Positions 23,408-33,148 of a stretch of DNA of 45,525 bases are shown in pieces. The position numbers and the translations under genes are program-made. The notes beneath the pieces were generated by a model, which searched no databases, was not told the DNA's origin, and saw only the letters and a program-made list of their open reading frames with translations. Each line of letters starts with the position of its first letter. The stretch's first letter is position 1. Origin of the DNA: a bacterium (GTDB lineage: Bacteria > Verrucomicrobiota > Verrucomicrobiia > Limisphaerales > UBA11358); the NCBI GenBank assembly GCA_021813325.1, contig JAKALA010000030.1, forward strand, positions 1 to 45,525. The letters run 5' to 3'.

Positions 23408-24472
23408 ATGCCCATCAATTACAAAACAAAGCTGAAGCCAAAGGCACGCCTAAAAAAACAAGTTTTGCCACCGGCAACTTGCGTGACCTCGATGAAATTG
23501 AAAGAACCAGCAGCGACCTATTTTGTTCGTAATACTGAAATCCCGGAATTCTTTGGCCAGACCACCAACAAAGGCGAGCGGTTGCCGGTTGATTTGGCGG
23601 GTGAAATGAATTCGCCGCAGTTGTTTTATTCGCATCCGCACGGAGAAATCTGGCTGGGTGATTCGATTGAATGGTTGCGCCGCTTGGAGACGGCCTCGGT
23701 GGATTTGGTTTTTGCCGATCCGCCCTACAACATCAAGAAAGCAGAATGGGACACGTTTGAGTCGCAGCAAGAATATGTTTCGTGGTCGATCCGCTGGATT
23801 GAACAAGCAGCGCGTGTCCTGAAACCGGAAGGGACACTTTACGTCTGTGGTTTTTCAGAAATCTTGGCTGATTTGCGGTTGCCAGCATCGCGCTTTTTTA
23901 AGGGTTGCCGCTGGATTGTCTGGCATTACAAAAACAAAGCGAATTTAGGTGATGATTGGGGGCGGTCACACGAAAGCATTTTGCATTTCCGTAAAAGCCA
24001 TGAGTTCACGTTCAACGTGGATGACGTGCGAATACCTTACAGCGAACACACGCTAAAATATCCAGCGCATCCGCAAGCCGAAACCAGCCAATACGGCAAG
24101 GCTGCGAACAAAGACCGCGTCTGGCATCCGCATCCGCGCGGCGCGAAGCCAAAGGACGTGCTGGAAATTCCAACAACTTGCAACGGGATGCACGAAAAGA
24201 CACCGCATCCGACCCAGAAGCCGGAGGAATTATTGCGGAAGATTGTGCTGGCCTCGTCCAGTCCCGGCGACGTGGTGATTGATCCCTTCCTTGGCTCTGG
24301 CACGACAGCAGTGGTGGCAGAACAATTGAAACGACAGTGGAGGGGCTGCGATTTGAGCGCTGAATTCTGCGGCTACGCGGCGAATCGAATCGAGTTGGTC
24401 GAGGATTGGCCGGTTGAAAAGTGGCTGCGTTACGATGAGCAAAATTCTGAAAGGAGAAAATCCATCCGATGA
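23408..24472 (+). CDS. DNA methyltransferase of a type II system (DPPY, beta class)
   Basis: The 354-residue protein has motif IV FADPPYNIKKAEWD near residue 104 and, near the C-terminus, the AdoMet motif VIDPFLGSGTTAVVAEQL, i.e. the beta order. DPPY favours N6-adenine methylation, although N4-cytosine cannot be excluded. An extra 70-residue N-terminal region precedes the catalytic domain. The ATG at 23408 is preferred over the in-frame TTG at 23402. Its stop overlaps the ATG of the next gene (ATGA), which encodes a nuclease-like protein, so the two make a restriction-modification pair. Target sequence is unknown. Confidence 0.88.
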   Translation: MPINYKTKLKPKARLKKQVLPPATCVTSMKLKEPAATYFVRNTEIPEFFGQTTNKGERLPVDLAGEMNSPQLFYSHPHGEIWLGDSIEWLRRLETASVDLVFADPPYNIKKAEWDTFESQQEYVSWSIRWIEQAARVLKPEGTLYVCGFSEILADLRLPASRFFKGCRWIVWHYKNKANLGDDWGRSHESILHFRKSHEFTFNVDDVRIPYSEHTLKYPAHPQAETSQYGKAANKDRVWHPHPRGAKPKDVLEIPTTCNGMHEKTPHPTQKPEELLRKIVLASSSPGDVVIDPFLGSGTTAVVAEQLKRQWRGCDLSAEFCGYAANRIELVEDWPVEKWLRYDEQNSERRKSIR

Positions 24473-25431
24473 GAAAAGCAACCTTGGGCGACCTGCAGGA
24501 AAGTCTGGCAGACAAGTCAGGCTTCACGCAATTGGCCGACTACGCAAAGTTTTGTTCGGCATTTCTTGCGCTTCTCGAAACGGAAAAGCCCACCCGGATC
24601 GTTTCGCCTTCACCAGCCAATGAGCACTATGTTTTTTATCAATACGGCGAAGCCAATCGAAACAAAATCACGCGCCCGCTGAATACAAAGCTCTATTTCG
24701 AGTCGAGCGCGGAATTATCCGCCGCGTTTGACCGTTTCATTGAATTCTTGGGTGATTTGAAGAAGCGCAAGCAAGCCGCCGCCGCCGGCAAGATACGGAA
24801 GCGATATTTGGCATCCAACGAAATGAATCGTGTCGTTTATACGCTGCAACAGTCGGTAGGGTGCGTGGGCGATTCGTTTGAAAACGAAAATCAATCCCGC
24901 AAGCGCATCGGGCAGCTATTTGAGTCGCTGGTTAAACTCGTGATCAAAGAAATCGGCGTCACTTGTGAACCGCGCGTTATCAACATCCCAATTCCTGGAT
25001 TCTCTGGCCGTGAAATGTCCTACGAGCTGGATGTGGTATTCTCGCGCAACAAAGCCATCATCGCGTCCGAAACGAAGCATCTCCACCCGGCGGAAGTTGT
25101 TGGTTCGGTAAAGACCACCAGCAAAGACCGGATTGATAAAGTTTTTCTCGACAAGTTTCTCCTGACAAAACTTCTGGGGCGTGATATTCCAGTCATTGCA
25201 ATTTTTCTGCACGATGTTCAGAGAGCGAAACGCGGCGAAAGTATTTTTGGAATCAATTCCACGTTTAAGACGAATCACTTCCTCGGCTACACGGTTGCCT
25301 TGAACAAACTGGACGGCGTTTATTACGTTGACCCACGCCCCGACATGGTGACCAATGAGCTGCTCCGCGAGCAGATTCGAGACTTCCAAAGTTTTCTAGT
25401 TCGTGACCTGTGGACACTTGCACGAGAATGA
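24469..25431 (+). CDS. Probable type II restriction endonuclease
   Basis: I do not recognise a named endonuclease, but the 320-residue protein carries a plausible PD-(D/E)XK active site: ELD ending at D188, then twelve residues and E201-T-K203 in IIASETKHL. The N-terminal 130 residues are helical and may recognise DNA. It is translationally coupled to the preceding methyltransferase (4-bp overlap), the usual arrangement for a type II M-R pair. Its stop overlaps the ATG-like start of the methyltransferase remnant at 25428. No transmembrane segment or helicase motif is present. Confidence 0.78.
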   Translation: MRKATLGDLQESLADKSGFTQLADYAKFCSAFLALLETEKPTRIVSPSPANEHYVFYQYGEANRNKITRPLNTKLYFESSAELSAAFDRFIEFLGDLKKRKQAAAAGKIRKRYLASNEMNRVVYTLQQSVGCVGDSFENENQSRKRIGQLFESLVKLVIKEIGVTCEPRVINIPIPGFSGREMSYELDVVFSRNKAIIASETKHLHPAEVVGSVKTTSKDRIDKVFLDKFLLTKLLGRDIPVIAIFLHDVQRAKRGESIFGINSTFKTNHFLGYTVALNKLDGVYYVDPRPDMVTNELLREQIRDFQSFLVRDLWTLARE

Positions 25432-25757
25432 ATCAGAAAAATACCATTAGCGTCAAAGGCGGCGAGAACCTCAAGGCGGACGACGTGCGTTCCATCATGG
25501 CCGTGCGCGAGCGCGAAGGCGCGGACATCGGCATTTTCATTTCCTTGGAAGAACCCACGCGCGGCATGGTGAAAGACGCCGCAAGCGCCGGCTTTTACGA
25601 AAGCCCGAACGGCAAGAAATTCCCCCGCGTGCAACTGCTGACCATCGAAGGTTTGTTAAGCCATTCCCAACGCGCCGAGCATCCCGATTATGAGCCGGAC
25701 TTGAATTTCAAGAAGGCCAAACAAGAAGCCCACGGCCAGCAGAAGGAACTGATTTGA
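25428..25757 (+). pseudogene. Site-specific DNA methyltransferase, C-terminal fragment
   Basis: The 109-residue frame contains ISVKGGENLKADDVRSIMAV, GIFISLEEPTRGMVKDAASA and a tail PDYEPDLNFKKA. From family knowledge this is the C-terminal domain of long site-specific DNA methyltransferases, which begin as the fragment at 23078 does. It fits as the other end of the same broken gene. The central part, several hundred residues with the AdoMet site, is missing. It begins within the stop of the restriction gene, so it might still be translated by coupling. Confidence 0.78.
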
Positions 25758-25765
25758 CCCCAGAC

Positions 25766-25789
25766 AGCCGCTTAAGCGGCTTTGTTTTT
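25766..25789 (+). terminator. Rho-independent terminator at the right end of accessory island two
   Basis: A perfect AGCCGC-TTAA-GCGGCT hairpin (25766-25781) is followed by TTGTTTTT, 9 bp after the methyltransferase remnant. It overlaps the last codons of the convergent acyltransferase gene (KAA-stop is encoded by the stem). Confidence 0.8.
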
Positions 25790-26512
25790 CAACTCCAAAA
25801 CCGCCTCGCGCAGTTGCGTGGCCAGTTCTTTGCGGTCATCCGTGGTGCGTTGGAATTTCTGGAAGCGCAACGTGGCGTGAACGGATTTTTTCCCGAGGAG
25901 ATTGATCAAATGCGGAAAAAAGGTATGATCGCCCCAATAGCAAACTTCCTGTTTCGCATCGCCGCCGGTCAGTTCGTAATGCAACCAGGCCGTGGCAATG
26001 TGATGTCCGCCGGCCAGCGCGGGCTCCAGCAACGATGAGCGGAACGGCAGAATCGTTTGGCCGTCGGAACTGGTGCCTTCGGGAAACACCACGACTAGCA
26101 CGCCGTCCGCCAAAGCCGATTCGATTTCGCGATTCACGTCGCCAACATGCGTGCGTCGTTCCCGTTCGATAAAGACCGTCCCCCCCATCGTTGCCAGCCG
26201 GCCAAAGAGCGGCCAACGTTTCACATCGGCCTTGGAAACAAAAACCGCCGGCGTGGTGGACGAGATAGCCAGAATATCCAAATAACTCAGATGGTTGCTG
26301 ACCAGCAATCCGGTCTTGGGCAAAGGACCGGAAACCTCGGCGGAATAGCCAAAAATGCGCAGGTGGCGCCGGCTGGCGCGATGCAGCCAGGCAGCGCGGG
26401 CGGCGCGCTTGCCGGATTTTGAGACGGGCAAAACGGTGACGCAGTAATTGGCGACAATGACTGCGACTTCAAAGGCAAACCAGCAGAGCCGACCGGCGGC
26501 ACGAAACGTCAT
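25772..26512 (-). CDS. 1-acylglycerol-3-phosphate-type acyltransferase (PlsC/OlsA-like)
   Basis: The 246-residue protein has the acyltransferase motifs of the PlsC family: SNHLSYLD (HX4D), GTVFIERERR and VVFPEGTSSDG, after an N-terminal membrane helix (WFAFEVAVIVANYCVTVLPV). It transfers an acyl chain to a lyso-lipid at the inner membrane. Because it follows an OlsB-like gene by 31 bp, it may be OlsA, which acylates lyso-ornithine lipid; general phosphatidate synthesis is the alternative. Confidence 0.85.
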   Translation of the reverse strand: MTFRAAGRLCWFAFEVAVIVANYCVTVLPVSKSGKRAARAAWLHRASRRHLRIFGYSAEVSGPLPKTGLLVSNHLSYLDILAISSTTPAVFVSKADVKRWPLFGRLATMGGTVFIERERRTHVGDVNREIESALADGVLVVVFPEGTSSDGQTILPFRSSLLEPALAGGHHIATAWLHYELTGGDAKQEVCYWGDHTFFPHLINLLGKKSVHATLRFQKFQRTTDDRKELATQLREAVLELKNKAA

Positions 26513-26543
26513 GCACGGATTTCAATCTTGAATGCGTGGCAGG

Positions 26544-27302
26544 TCAACCGAGAAAACGGGCTTTGGCCGCGGCGGGCATCGTTTGCAGGTCGAGCAGGGT
26601 CAAAAAATCAATGGTCTGAAACTGGCGGTCGAGCGCGGGCGGACCGCAGATTTTGGCACCCACTTGCAGATAGGCGCGCAGCAGTTTGGGAATTTGCACT
26701 TTTTCTTCCGTCACCGCGTCCAGCGGGCACTCATAAGCCGGCAACGGCTGGGTGCGCCAGGGCATTGCCACCAGATAATTGCGATAGAGTTCAGTGTAGG
26801 CCGAGGCGCCTTCCGCCGGATTTTGCGAGGTGAGCGAGCTGCAACCAATGAGATAGCGTCCGCCGCGTTCTTTGGCGTAGTCGGCAATGCCTTTCCACAG
26901 CAGACCTAAAACCACCAGATTGCGATGTTGGCGATGGACGCAGGCGCGTCCTAATTCCACGATTTCATCCCGCAGCGGTTCAAATACGCCAAATTCAAAT
27001 TCCTGGGCGCAATAGTAGCCAAGCTCTTTGCCGGCCACGGCGCCCATTTGCAGCCGGTAAGTGCCGACGATTTGCTTGGAAGGCAGATGCTCGACCAGCA
27101 GATGATCGCAGACCGCATCGAAGGGATCGGTGTCCAGGCCGGTGGCGTAGGACTGTGCGAGACCTTCGTTCAATTCCAAATTGAAAACCGCAAAGCGCAG
27201 CGCTTGGGCTGCTTTTTTTTCCGCTTCTGAATTTGCCAGCCGCGTGGCGTATTGTTCCGAAGAACCCACGGCTAGCCGCACGGTGTTTTTCATAGCATTC
27301 AC
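26544..27302 (-). CDS. OlsB-like N-acyltransferase (GNAT fold)
   Basis: The 252-residue protein matches the OlsB/hemolysin-like acyltransferase group: ALRFAVFNLELNEGL near residue 35, FDAVCDHLLVEH, IVGTYRLQ, EFEFGVFEPLRDEIVELGRACVH and LWKGIADYAKERGGRYLIGC. OlsB makes lyso-ornithine lipid from ornithine and 3-hydroxyacyl-ACP. With the downstream acyltransferase it forms an OlsBA-type pair for phosphorus-free membrane lipids; this function is inferred from pairing. The start may be the ATG at 27302 or the one three codons later. Confidence 0.8.
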   Translation of the reverse strand: MNAMKNTVRLAVGSSEQYATRLANSEAEKKAAQALRFAVFNLELNEGLAQSYATGLDTDPFDAVCDHLLVEHLPSKQIVGTYRLQMGAVAGKELGYYCAQEFEFGVFEPLRDEIVELGRACVHRQHRNLVVLGLLWKGIADYAKERGGRYLIGCSSLTSQNPAEGASAYTELYRNYLVAMPWRTQPLPAYECPLDAVTEEKVQIPKLLRAYLQVGAKICGPPALDRQFQTIDFLTLLDLQTMPAAAKARFLG

Positions 27303-27379
27303 AGCATCAGACTGCCTGACGAATATGGCAATTATGTGTCTGCCGTGTTAATTATTCAAGCGGCCAAAGATTCTGCTTA

Positions 27380-27988
27380 TCAAGGTTTTCTGGCGGAAAG
27401 AAACTTTTCCACGTATTTTCCAAGCAAATCCGCCTCCAAATTGACGGCATCTCCGACCTTGCGCTCACGCAGCACGGTCACTTCAAAGGTGTGGGGGATG
27501 ATCCAGATGCGGAAGCTTTTTTTCTGCACCGCCGCGACCGTCAAGCTGATGCCATCCACCGCGACCGAGCCTTTGAAGACAAGGTATTTCATCACCTCCG
27601 CCGGGGCGGCGATGTCCAGAACATGATCCTTGCCGGCGCGTTCCCAGCGGATGATTTTGCCCAAACCGTCAACGTGGCCGGTGACAAAATGGCCGCCCAG
27701 TTCGCCGTTGGCGCGGAGGGAGCGTTCCAGATTGACGAGTGAACCGGGCTGGGCGAATTGAAAATTGGTGCGTTGCCAGCTTTCCTGAAGCAAATCGAAC
27801 TGAATCAACTTGGACTTGCCACGCGAAGCAATTTTAACGGCTGTGAGGCAGCAACCATTGACGGCGACGCTGTCGCCCAGTTTGACGCCGCGGCCACAGA
27901 CCGTGGCGCGCACCGTCATCTCAATGGATTTCGCCGTCGGTCTGATTTTTTCAATGATGCCCGCTTCTTCGACAATTCCGGTAAACAT
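27380..27988 (-). CDS. ribE: Riboflavin synthase
   Basis: The 202-residue protein shows the duplicated beta-barrel of riboflavin synthase alpha chain: MFTGIVEEAGII, GDSVAVNGCCLTAV in repeat one, and GHFVTGHVDGLG with GSVAVDGISLTVA in repeat two. It makes riboflavin from two 6,7-dimethyl-8-ribityllumazine molecules. The start is the canonical MFTGIV ATG. No FMN riboswitch is visible in the short region upstream, and no other rib genes are close. Confidence 0.95.
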   Translation of the reverse strand: MFTGIVEEAGIIEKIRPTAKSIEMTVRATVCGRGVKLGDSVAVNGCCLTAVKIASRGKSKLIQFDLLQESWQRTNFQFAQPGSLVNLERSLRANGELGGHFVTGHVDGLGKIIRWERAGKDHVLDIAAPAEVMKYLVFKGSVAVDGISLTVAAVQKKSFRIWIIPHTFEVTVLRERKVGDAVNLEADLLGKYVEKFLSARKP

Positions 27989-28077
27989 AAAACGGTATGA
28001 TGCCTCTGATGACTTCTGGGTGGCAAGTATTTCGCAATGTGCCTTCCTGCAAAAGGCTGTTTTGTGGGCTTGCCGGT

Positions 28078-28833
<756 letters not shown>

Positions 28834-28882
28834 ACTCTTACAGACATCATACCGCTGATTTTGTTACAGCGAATTTTGCGGA

Positions 28883-30748
28883 TTACAATTCGATCAGTCG
28901 GAAGAACGCGTTCGTTTCCACGCCATTGTTGGTGATGGTAAAGACATTGCTGCCAGCGAGGCTAATAATGCCTTCGGTTACGGGAGACCACTGCACGGGC
29001 GGCGTCAGAGAAGTGGTTTTTTGCAGGCCAAATGTTGTTGCCGCGCTGGGCCAGGTCAGACTTGCGATGTTATTGCCATGGCCGTCATTCCCAATGGCTG
29101 AGATCAGCATGACCGGACTGCTGGCGGTATTTTGAATCGGGCCGCCGCCGATTCCGGCGGAAAGTTCCGAGGTGTTACCGTTGGCGTCCGTTGCGGTGGC
29201 AGTAAGCGGAAAATTGTTGACTTGAGGTGAGAAAGGAAACACAGCGGTGAAGCCGGCGTTTCCATTAACGTCGGTAACCACATTGGTGGTTCCCAGGAAT
29301 ACTTTGGCTTCCGGCGTGTCAGTGGCATCCCAGTCTGGGGTGGCGAAAAATTCCAAGCGATAACTGGCCGAAACCCGGCTGTTTAACGTGCCTTGAATAT
29401 TCAACAGGCCATACATGACGAAAGCATTGGTTAACACTGGAAAATTTTGCAAATTGTTTGCTCCAAGGTCGGCATCCAGCGTGTCGTTCGTAGCGCTGCC
29501 GGCGGGATAAAGATCAATGGCCAGGCCGTCATTGTCGTAGATTGAGTTGCCGGATATTTCATTTTCCACTGCCGTGGCGGAGGTCAATTCAACCCCCGCG
29601 CCGCCGTTGAAGCGGATGAGATTGGCCTGTCCAGCAGCCAGTCCGCCGATGAGGTTGGTGCTGCCGCTGATCGTCACGCCACTGCGGAGATTTCCCAGCG
29701 GCCGGGCGCCGCCGGCATCGGTGCCGATGGTGTTGCCGGACACGGTCGTGCCAGTGGAATTGGCCAGATTGATGCCATGGGCGTGGTTATTGACGATTTC
29801 ATTGTCGGTGATTTGCGAGCCGGAACTGCTGGTCACAAAAATGCCATCGGAACTATTGCCCAAATCATATTGCCCGCTCACATCCGTGCCGATCAGGTTG
29901 TTGCGGATCAAATTATTTCCACTGCCTTGAATGGTCACGCCTGTGCCGCCCGCGCCAGTGGCGCCGGCGATGATATTTCGCGCGCCTGTTTCCGCGCCGC
30001 CGATGGTGATGTTGGTAACGCCAAAGAGATAAACGCCGGTGAACAGATTGCCCCGGGGCAGGGTGCCAGCAGGATCCGTGCCGATGAGATTTCCCTGCAC
30101 TTTGCAATTAGCCGTTTTGTATCCATTGAAGAAAATACCCCGATTGTTACCGGAAATAACGTTGCCCAGGCCCGGCTCAGTGCCGCCAATGACGATGTTG
30201 TTTCCGGGGTTGAAAAAGGCAAAAATATTAATGCCGTCAAAGGTCATTCCCCGCGCTATTCCGTCCAAATCCAGGCCGATGTAATTGCCGGTGATTTGGA
30301 TGTTGGAGGCTTCACTCACCTTGATGCCATAGGCAAATCGAACCAGACAAAGCCCGGAGACAGCGCTGCCGCTGGCGCTGGTTCCAGAAAAGGTCAACCC
30401 CGCCGGCTGGCCGTTCGTAATGCCGAAGCCATCCAGCCGGACGGTTATGACGGCATTGCTGGCCAGCCACGAGCCTTGAGCACTGCCGGGTTGGGAATAG
30501 CCGTTGATGGTCAACGGATCTGTGATGTCCGGCAATGCCGATTTCAAGGCGATGGTATGCGGAGCCAAGCCGGTGAGGCCAAAAGTGATTATATCCGCGT
30601 CTGGATTGGCGTTGGCGTCCAAAATGGCCTGTCGCAACGAGCCGGAACCGCTGTCATTGCTGTTGGTCACCATCAGAGTGGCGGCTGGAGCCTGCGAATG
30701 AAGCAGGCCAACCGCGAGAATTAATGCAATGAAGTTTTTTAAGTTCAT
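28883..30748 (-). CDS. Secreted right-handed beta-helix repeat protein
   Basis: The 621-residue protein has a signal peptide (FIALILAVGLLHSQAPA), then a GSGSLRQAILDANANPDAD segment of the CSLREA type, and many turns of parallel beta-helix (NIQITGNYIGLD, VISGNNRGIFFNG, GNNLIRNNLIGTD, GTTVSGNTIGTD) over about 120-400. Ig-like or adhesion-like sequence follows to the C-terminus. Such proteins act at the cell surface or outside the cell, often on polysaccharides; no catalytic residues are clear. A perfect 11-bp hairpin sits just before the start codon. Confidence 0.85.
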   Translation of the reverse strand: MNLKNFIALILAVGLLHSQAPAATLMVTNSNDSGSGSLRQAILDANANPDADIITFGLTGLAPHTIALKSALPDITDPLTINGYSQPGSAQGSWLASNAVITVRLDGFGITNGQPAGLTFSGTSASGSAVSGLCLVRFAYGIKVSEASNIQITGNYIGLDLDGIARGMTFDGINIFAFFNPGNNIVIGGTEPGLGNVISGNNRGIFFNGYKTANCKVQGNLIGTDPAGTLPRGNLFTGVYLFGVTNITIGGAETGARNIIAGATGAGGTGVTIQGSGNNLIRNNLIGTDVSGQYDLGNSSDGIFVTSSSGSQITDNEIVNNHAHGINLANSTGTTVSGNTIGTDAGGARPLGNLRSGVTISGSTNLIGGLAAGQANLIRFNGGAGVELTSATAVENEISGNSIYDNDGLAIDLYPAGSATNDTLDADLGANNLQNFPVLTNAFVMYGLLNIQGTLNSRVSASYRLEFFATPDWDATDTPEAKVFLGTTNVVTDVNGNAGFTAVFPFSPQVNNFPLTATATDANGNTSELSAGIGGGPIQNTASSPVMLISAIGNDGHGNNIASLTWPSAATTFGLQKTTSLTPPVQWSPVTEGIISLAGSNVFTITNNGVETNAFFRLIEL

Positions 30749-30751
30749 GGC

Positions 30752-30777
30752 GTCGGGAGAATGCTGATTCTCCCGAC
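30752..30777 (-). promoter_or_regulatory. Perfect hairpin immediately before the beta-helix gene
   Basis: GTCGGGAGAAT pairs perfectly with ATTCTCCCGAC around a 4-nt loop; only three bases separate it from the ATG of the beta-helix gene at 30748. It could be a processing hairpin or terminator for the upstream prepilin gene, or could hinder ribosome entry. There is no T-run. Confidence 0.5.
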
Positions 30778-30835
30778 CTTACATCGAATGGGTTCAACCT
30801 GACAAGCGTATAGCTCGCGCAGGCTGGCAGGCGGA

Positions 30836-31525
30836 CTATTGGACGGAATCCCAGGCGGAAATGGTGTCGTAGCGGAAGGTCATTTCGTTGGTGTCGTAGT
30901 CGCGATACCACTTGGCATGGCCATCAGCGAACAGGATATTTTGCCCCTTGCTGTGCGCCTGCCATTCTTCCCAGGGAATGCCGTTGGCCGGCCCGCCCAC
31001 GCAGTTTTGGGTGTAATCATCTTTGTCAGCATCTTCCGGTTCGAAATCAAGCGTGTCGCCACAGAGCACGAACATGGACGGGAAACGAATGCGCTTTTGC
31101 TCGGTGGCGGCCATCTTGAAACCCGCCGCCACAAACGCGGCGCGGGTGCCGTTGAAATAGTTGAAGTGGGACTGCTTGGCGGAAGGCAATAATTTGTTCG
31201 CCGGACAGCGGTAAATGTTGGTGTTCAGAACAAACGGAAAAATCTGCTGCATCCAGGCATTGGTCGGCGCGTCGGGCGTGACCGTGTTCCACGGAATAAG
31301 CCCGCCCGACATGGGATAACGCCCATTGTTGTCATCCGCGAACATGGTCATGCCCAGGCTGATTTGGTGCAGGTTGGAGCAGCAGACAATCGTCCAGGCG
31401 CGTTGTTTGGCGGAAGCCAGCGCCGGCAAAAGCATGGCGGCGAGAATCGCAATGATGGCAATGACCACCAGCAGTTCAATTAACGTGAAGGCGGCCTTTC
31501 GGGAACTGCAATCTTTGGGCGGCAT
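30836..31525 (-). CDS. Prepilin-like protein with C-terminal DG motif
   Basis: The 229-residue protein starts with a short leader and [20 protein letters not shown], the class III prepilin signal, and ends with the ILFADGHAKWYRD motif typical of verrucomicrobial and planctomycete pseudopilin-like proteins (H-X9-DG type). These are probably cleaved by prepilin peptidase and assembled or displayed in the envelope. It lies 3 bp after the stop of a paralogue at 31529, so the two are one transcript. Confidence 0.88.
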   Translation of the reverse strand: MPPKDCSSRKAAFTLIELLVVIAIIAILAAMLLPALASAKQRAWTIVCCSNLHQISLGMTMFADDNNGRYPMSGGLIPWNTVTPDAPTNAWMQQIFPFVLNTNIYRCPANKLLPSAKQSHFNYFNGTRAAFVAAGFKMAATEQKRIRFPSMFVLCGDTLDFEPEDADKDDYTQNCVGGPANGIPWEEWQAHSKGQNILFADGHAKWYRDYDTNEMTFRYDTISAWDSVQ

Positions 31526-31528
31526 AAA

Positions 31529-32230
31529 TTATCGACCGTAAGGCGAGCCGGGGTAACACCATAATTCGTTGGCGGTGGTTGCCTCCAATTTGGCGAACCA
31601 GTCGTTAATCCGCATGATGCGGGCCGACCCGTCAAAAATGCCCACCGGCGTCACGGGTCCATGACGTCCGCTGGTGTTCTCGTCGGGACTGCTGGCACCG
31701 TCATTGAAGTTGTGCGTGCGATCATAGTCATCCGCGTCATTGCATTCCCAAAAGGAGACGCCGGCGGGCGAGATTTGCGATAGTTTCATGGGGCTGGCCA
31801 TTGCGCCGTAGCCGCAAATTGCGCCGTTGATGACGTAGCTGGAGATTTTTTGGCCGCGTTGCAAAAACTGCGGGCTGTTGGTGTTGTCACTGGGGCAGAA
31901 ATACATTCGCGGCGTCCGCAGCACCGGCCAGAAACTGCCGGTTTCCACGTTGAACTGGCCGGGCGTTTTAACATCGTAAGTGTAAAGCCAGCCTTGACTG
32001 GGATTGGCCCGTTCCAGCGACGCCCAATTTGAAAATGGCAGGCGATCGTTGTTATCCGACGAATAGAGATTCAATGCCACCCCGAACTCTTTGAGGTTGT
32101 TCAAATCCGTGATCTTGTAGGCACTTTGCTTGGCCTTGGCCAGCGCCGGCATGAGCATGGCGGCGAGAATTGCAATGATGGCAATGACCACCAGCAACTC
32201 AATCAAGGTGAAGGCGCCGCTCCGCTTCAT
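31529..32230 (-). CDS. Prepilin-like protein with C-terminal DG motif
   Basis: The 233-residue protein begins [20 protein letters not shown] and has the [20 protein letters not shown] stretch after the prepilin helix and [18 protein letters not shown] at the C-terminus, the H-X-DG form. It is a paralogue of the next gene (30836) and of the interrupted one at 28078. Its large number of family members per genome is typical of Verrucomicrobia and Planctomycetes. Confidence 0.88.
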   Translation of the reverse strand: MKRSGAFTLIELLVVIAIIAILAAMLMPALAKAKQSAYKITDLNNLKEFGVALNLYSSDNNDRLPFSNWASLERANPSQGWLYTYDVKTPGQFNVETGSFWPVLRTPRMYFCPSDNTNSPQFLQRGQKISSYVINGAICGYGAMASPMKLSQISPAGVSFWECNDADDYDRTHNFNDGASSPDENTSGRHGPVTPVGIFDGSARIMRINDWFAKLEATTANELWCYPGSPYGR

Positions 32231-32299
32231 GATGTGAACAGACGCAAAACGAGGAAATGTGTTACAACAAATTCGCCGCTGAAAAGCTCGAATCGGACT

Positions 32300-33148
32300 T
32301 CAAGGGGGAAATCCAATCGCCAATTTTACGGCCGAGTATTCCGGATGAATTTTTCCCTCGCGCGTGCGGATGACCAGCTCCGGCTCGGTCCAGGTCTGGC
32401 CGCGAAACCACTCTGGCATATCATCGGCGCGCATCAGGCCAAACAAGCCAATCAGCGCCGGATCGCCTTCCCGAAACACCACCGGACGTTTGCGCACAAT
32501 GACGAGACCGGCTTCGCGCGCGCCGGCTTCCACGCGGGCGAGTTGCGCGGATTCGTGCGGAAACACGCAGGCAAAAAATCCGCCGGACGCCAGATGTTTC
32601 GCGGCGGTCGCGCAATAATCGGCCACCGTGCCGCGCAATTCAAACCGGCAGGCCAGCTTTTGCGGATGCTCACTCTCCACCCCCGCGCCTTGCGGAAAAT
32701 ACGGCGGACTGCCGGTAATCAGATCAAACTTCTCGTCCGGGCGCACGATACCCGCTTCGCGAAAATCGCCTTCGCGAATTTCATAGCGATCTGTCAGGCC
32801 GTTGTAACGCGCGGATTTCCGGGCGAGCGCGCTGCTGTCGCTTTGGGCTTCCACGGTCACGAATTTGGCGCCGGGCAATCGCCACGCGCAAATCATACCC
32901 ACGGTGCCAATGCCGCTGCCGAGATCGAGGGCGGTCATCGCGGTCGGACACCAGCTCGTGCCATACCACGCGGTCAAAATGTCGTCCGTCGAAAAACGAT
33001 GCCCGGCGCGCAGTTGAAACAGACGAAAATGGCCGCTGATCGCATCGAGAGTTTCCGTGGCGGCGACGCCCCCGCCGCCAAGGGCCGCCAGTCCCGGTGG
33101 AATGGGGCCGGGCTTGGCCCAGCCTTTGAAGTGAGATTCGGATTTCAT
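32300..33148 (-). CDS. tRNA1(Val) A37 N6-methyltransferase-like (TrmN6)
   Basis: The 282-residue AdoMet methyltransferase has FQLRAGHRFSTDDILTAWY near residue 45, AdoMet motif ALDLGSGIGTVGMICAWR and catalytic ITGSPPYFPQGAG, the pattern of the TrmN6/YfiC family although SPPY replaces NPPY. The enzyme would methylate adenine 37 of a tRNA. It overlaps the CDF transporter gene by 4 bp. Another N6-methyltransferase substrate cannot be excluded. Confidence 0.85.
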   Translation of the reverse strand: MKSESHFKGWAKPGPIPPGLAALGGGGVAATETLDAISGHFRLFQLRAGHRFSTDDILTAWYGTSWCPTAMTALDLGSGIGTVGMICAWRLPGAKFVTVEAQSDSSALARKSARYNGLTDRYEIREGDFREAGIVRPDEKFDLITGSPPYFPQGAGVESEHPQKLACRFELRGTVADYCATAAKHLASGGFFACVFPHESAQLARVEAGAREAGLVIVRKRPVVFREGDPALIGLFGLMRADDMPEWFRGQTWTEPELVIRTREGKIHPEYSAVKLAIGFPP

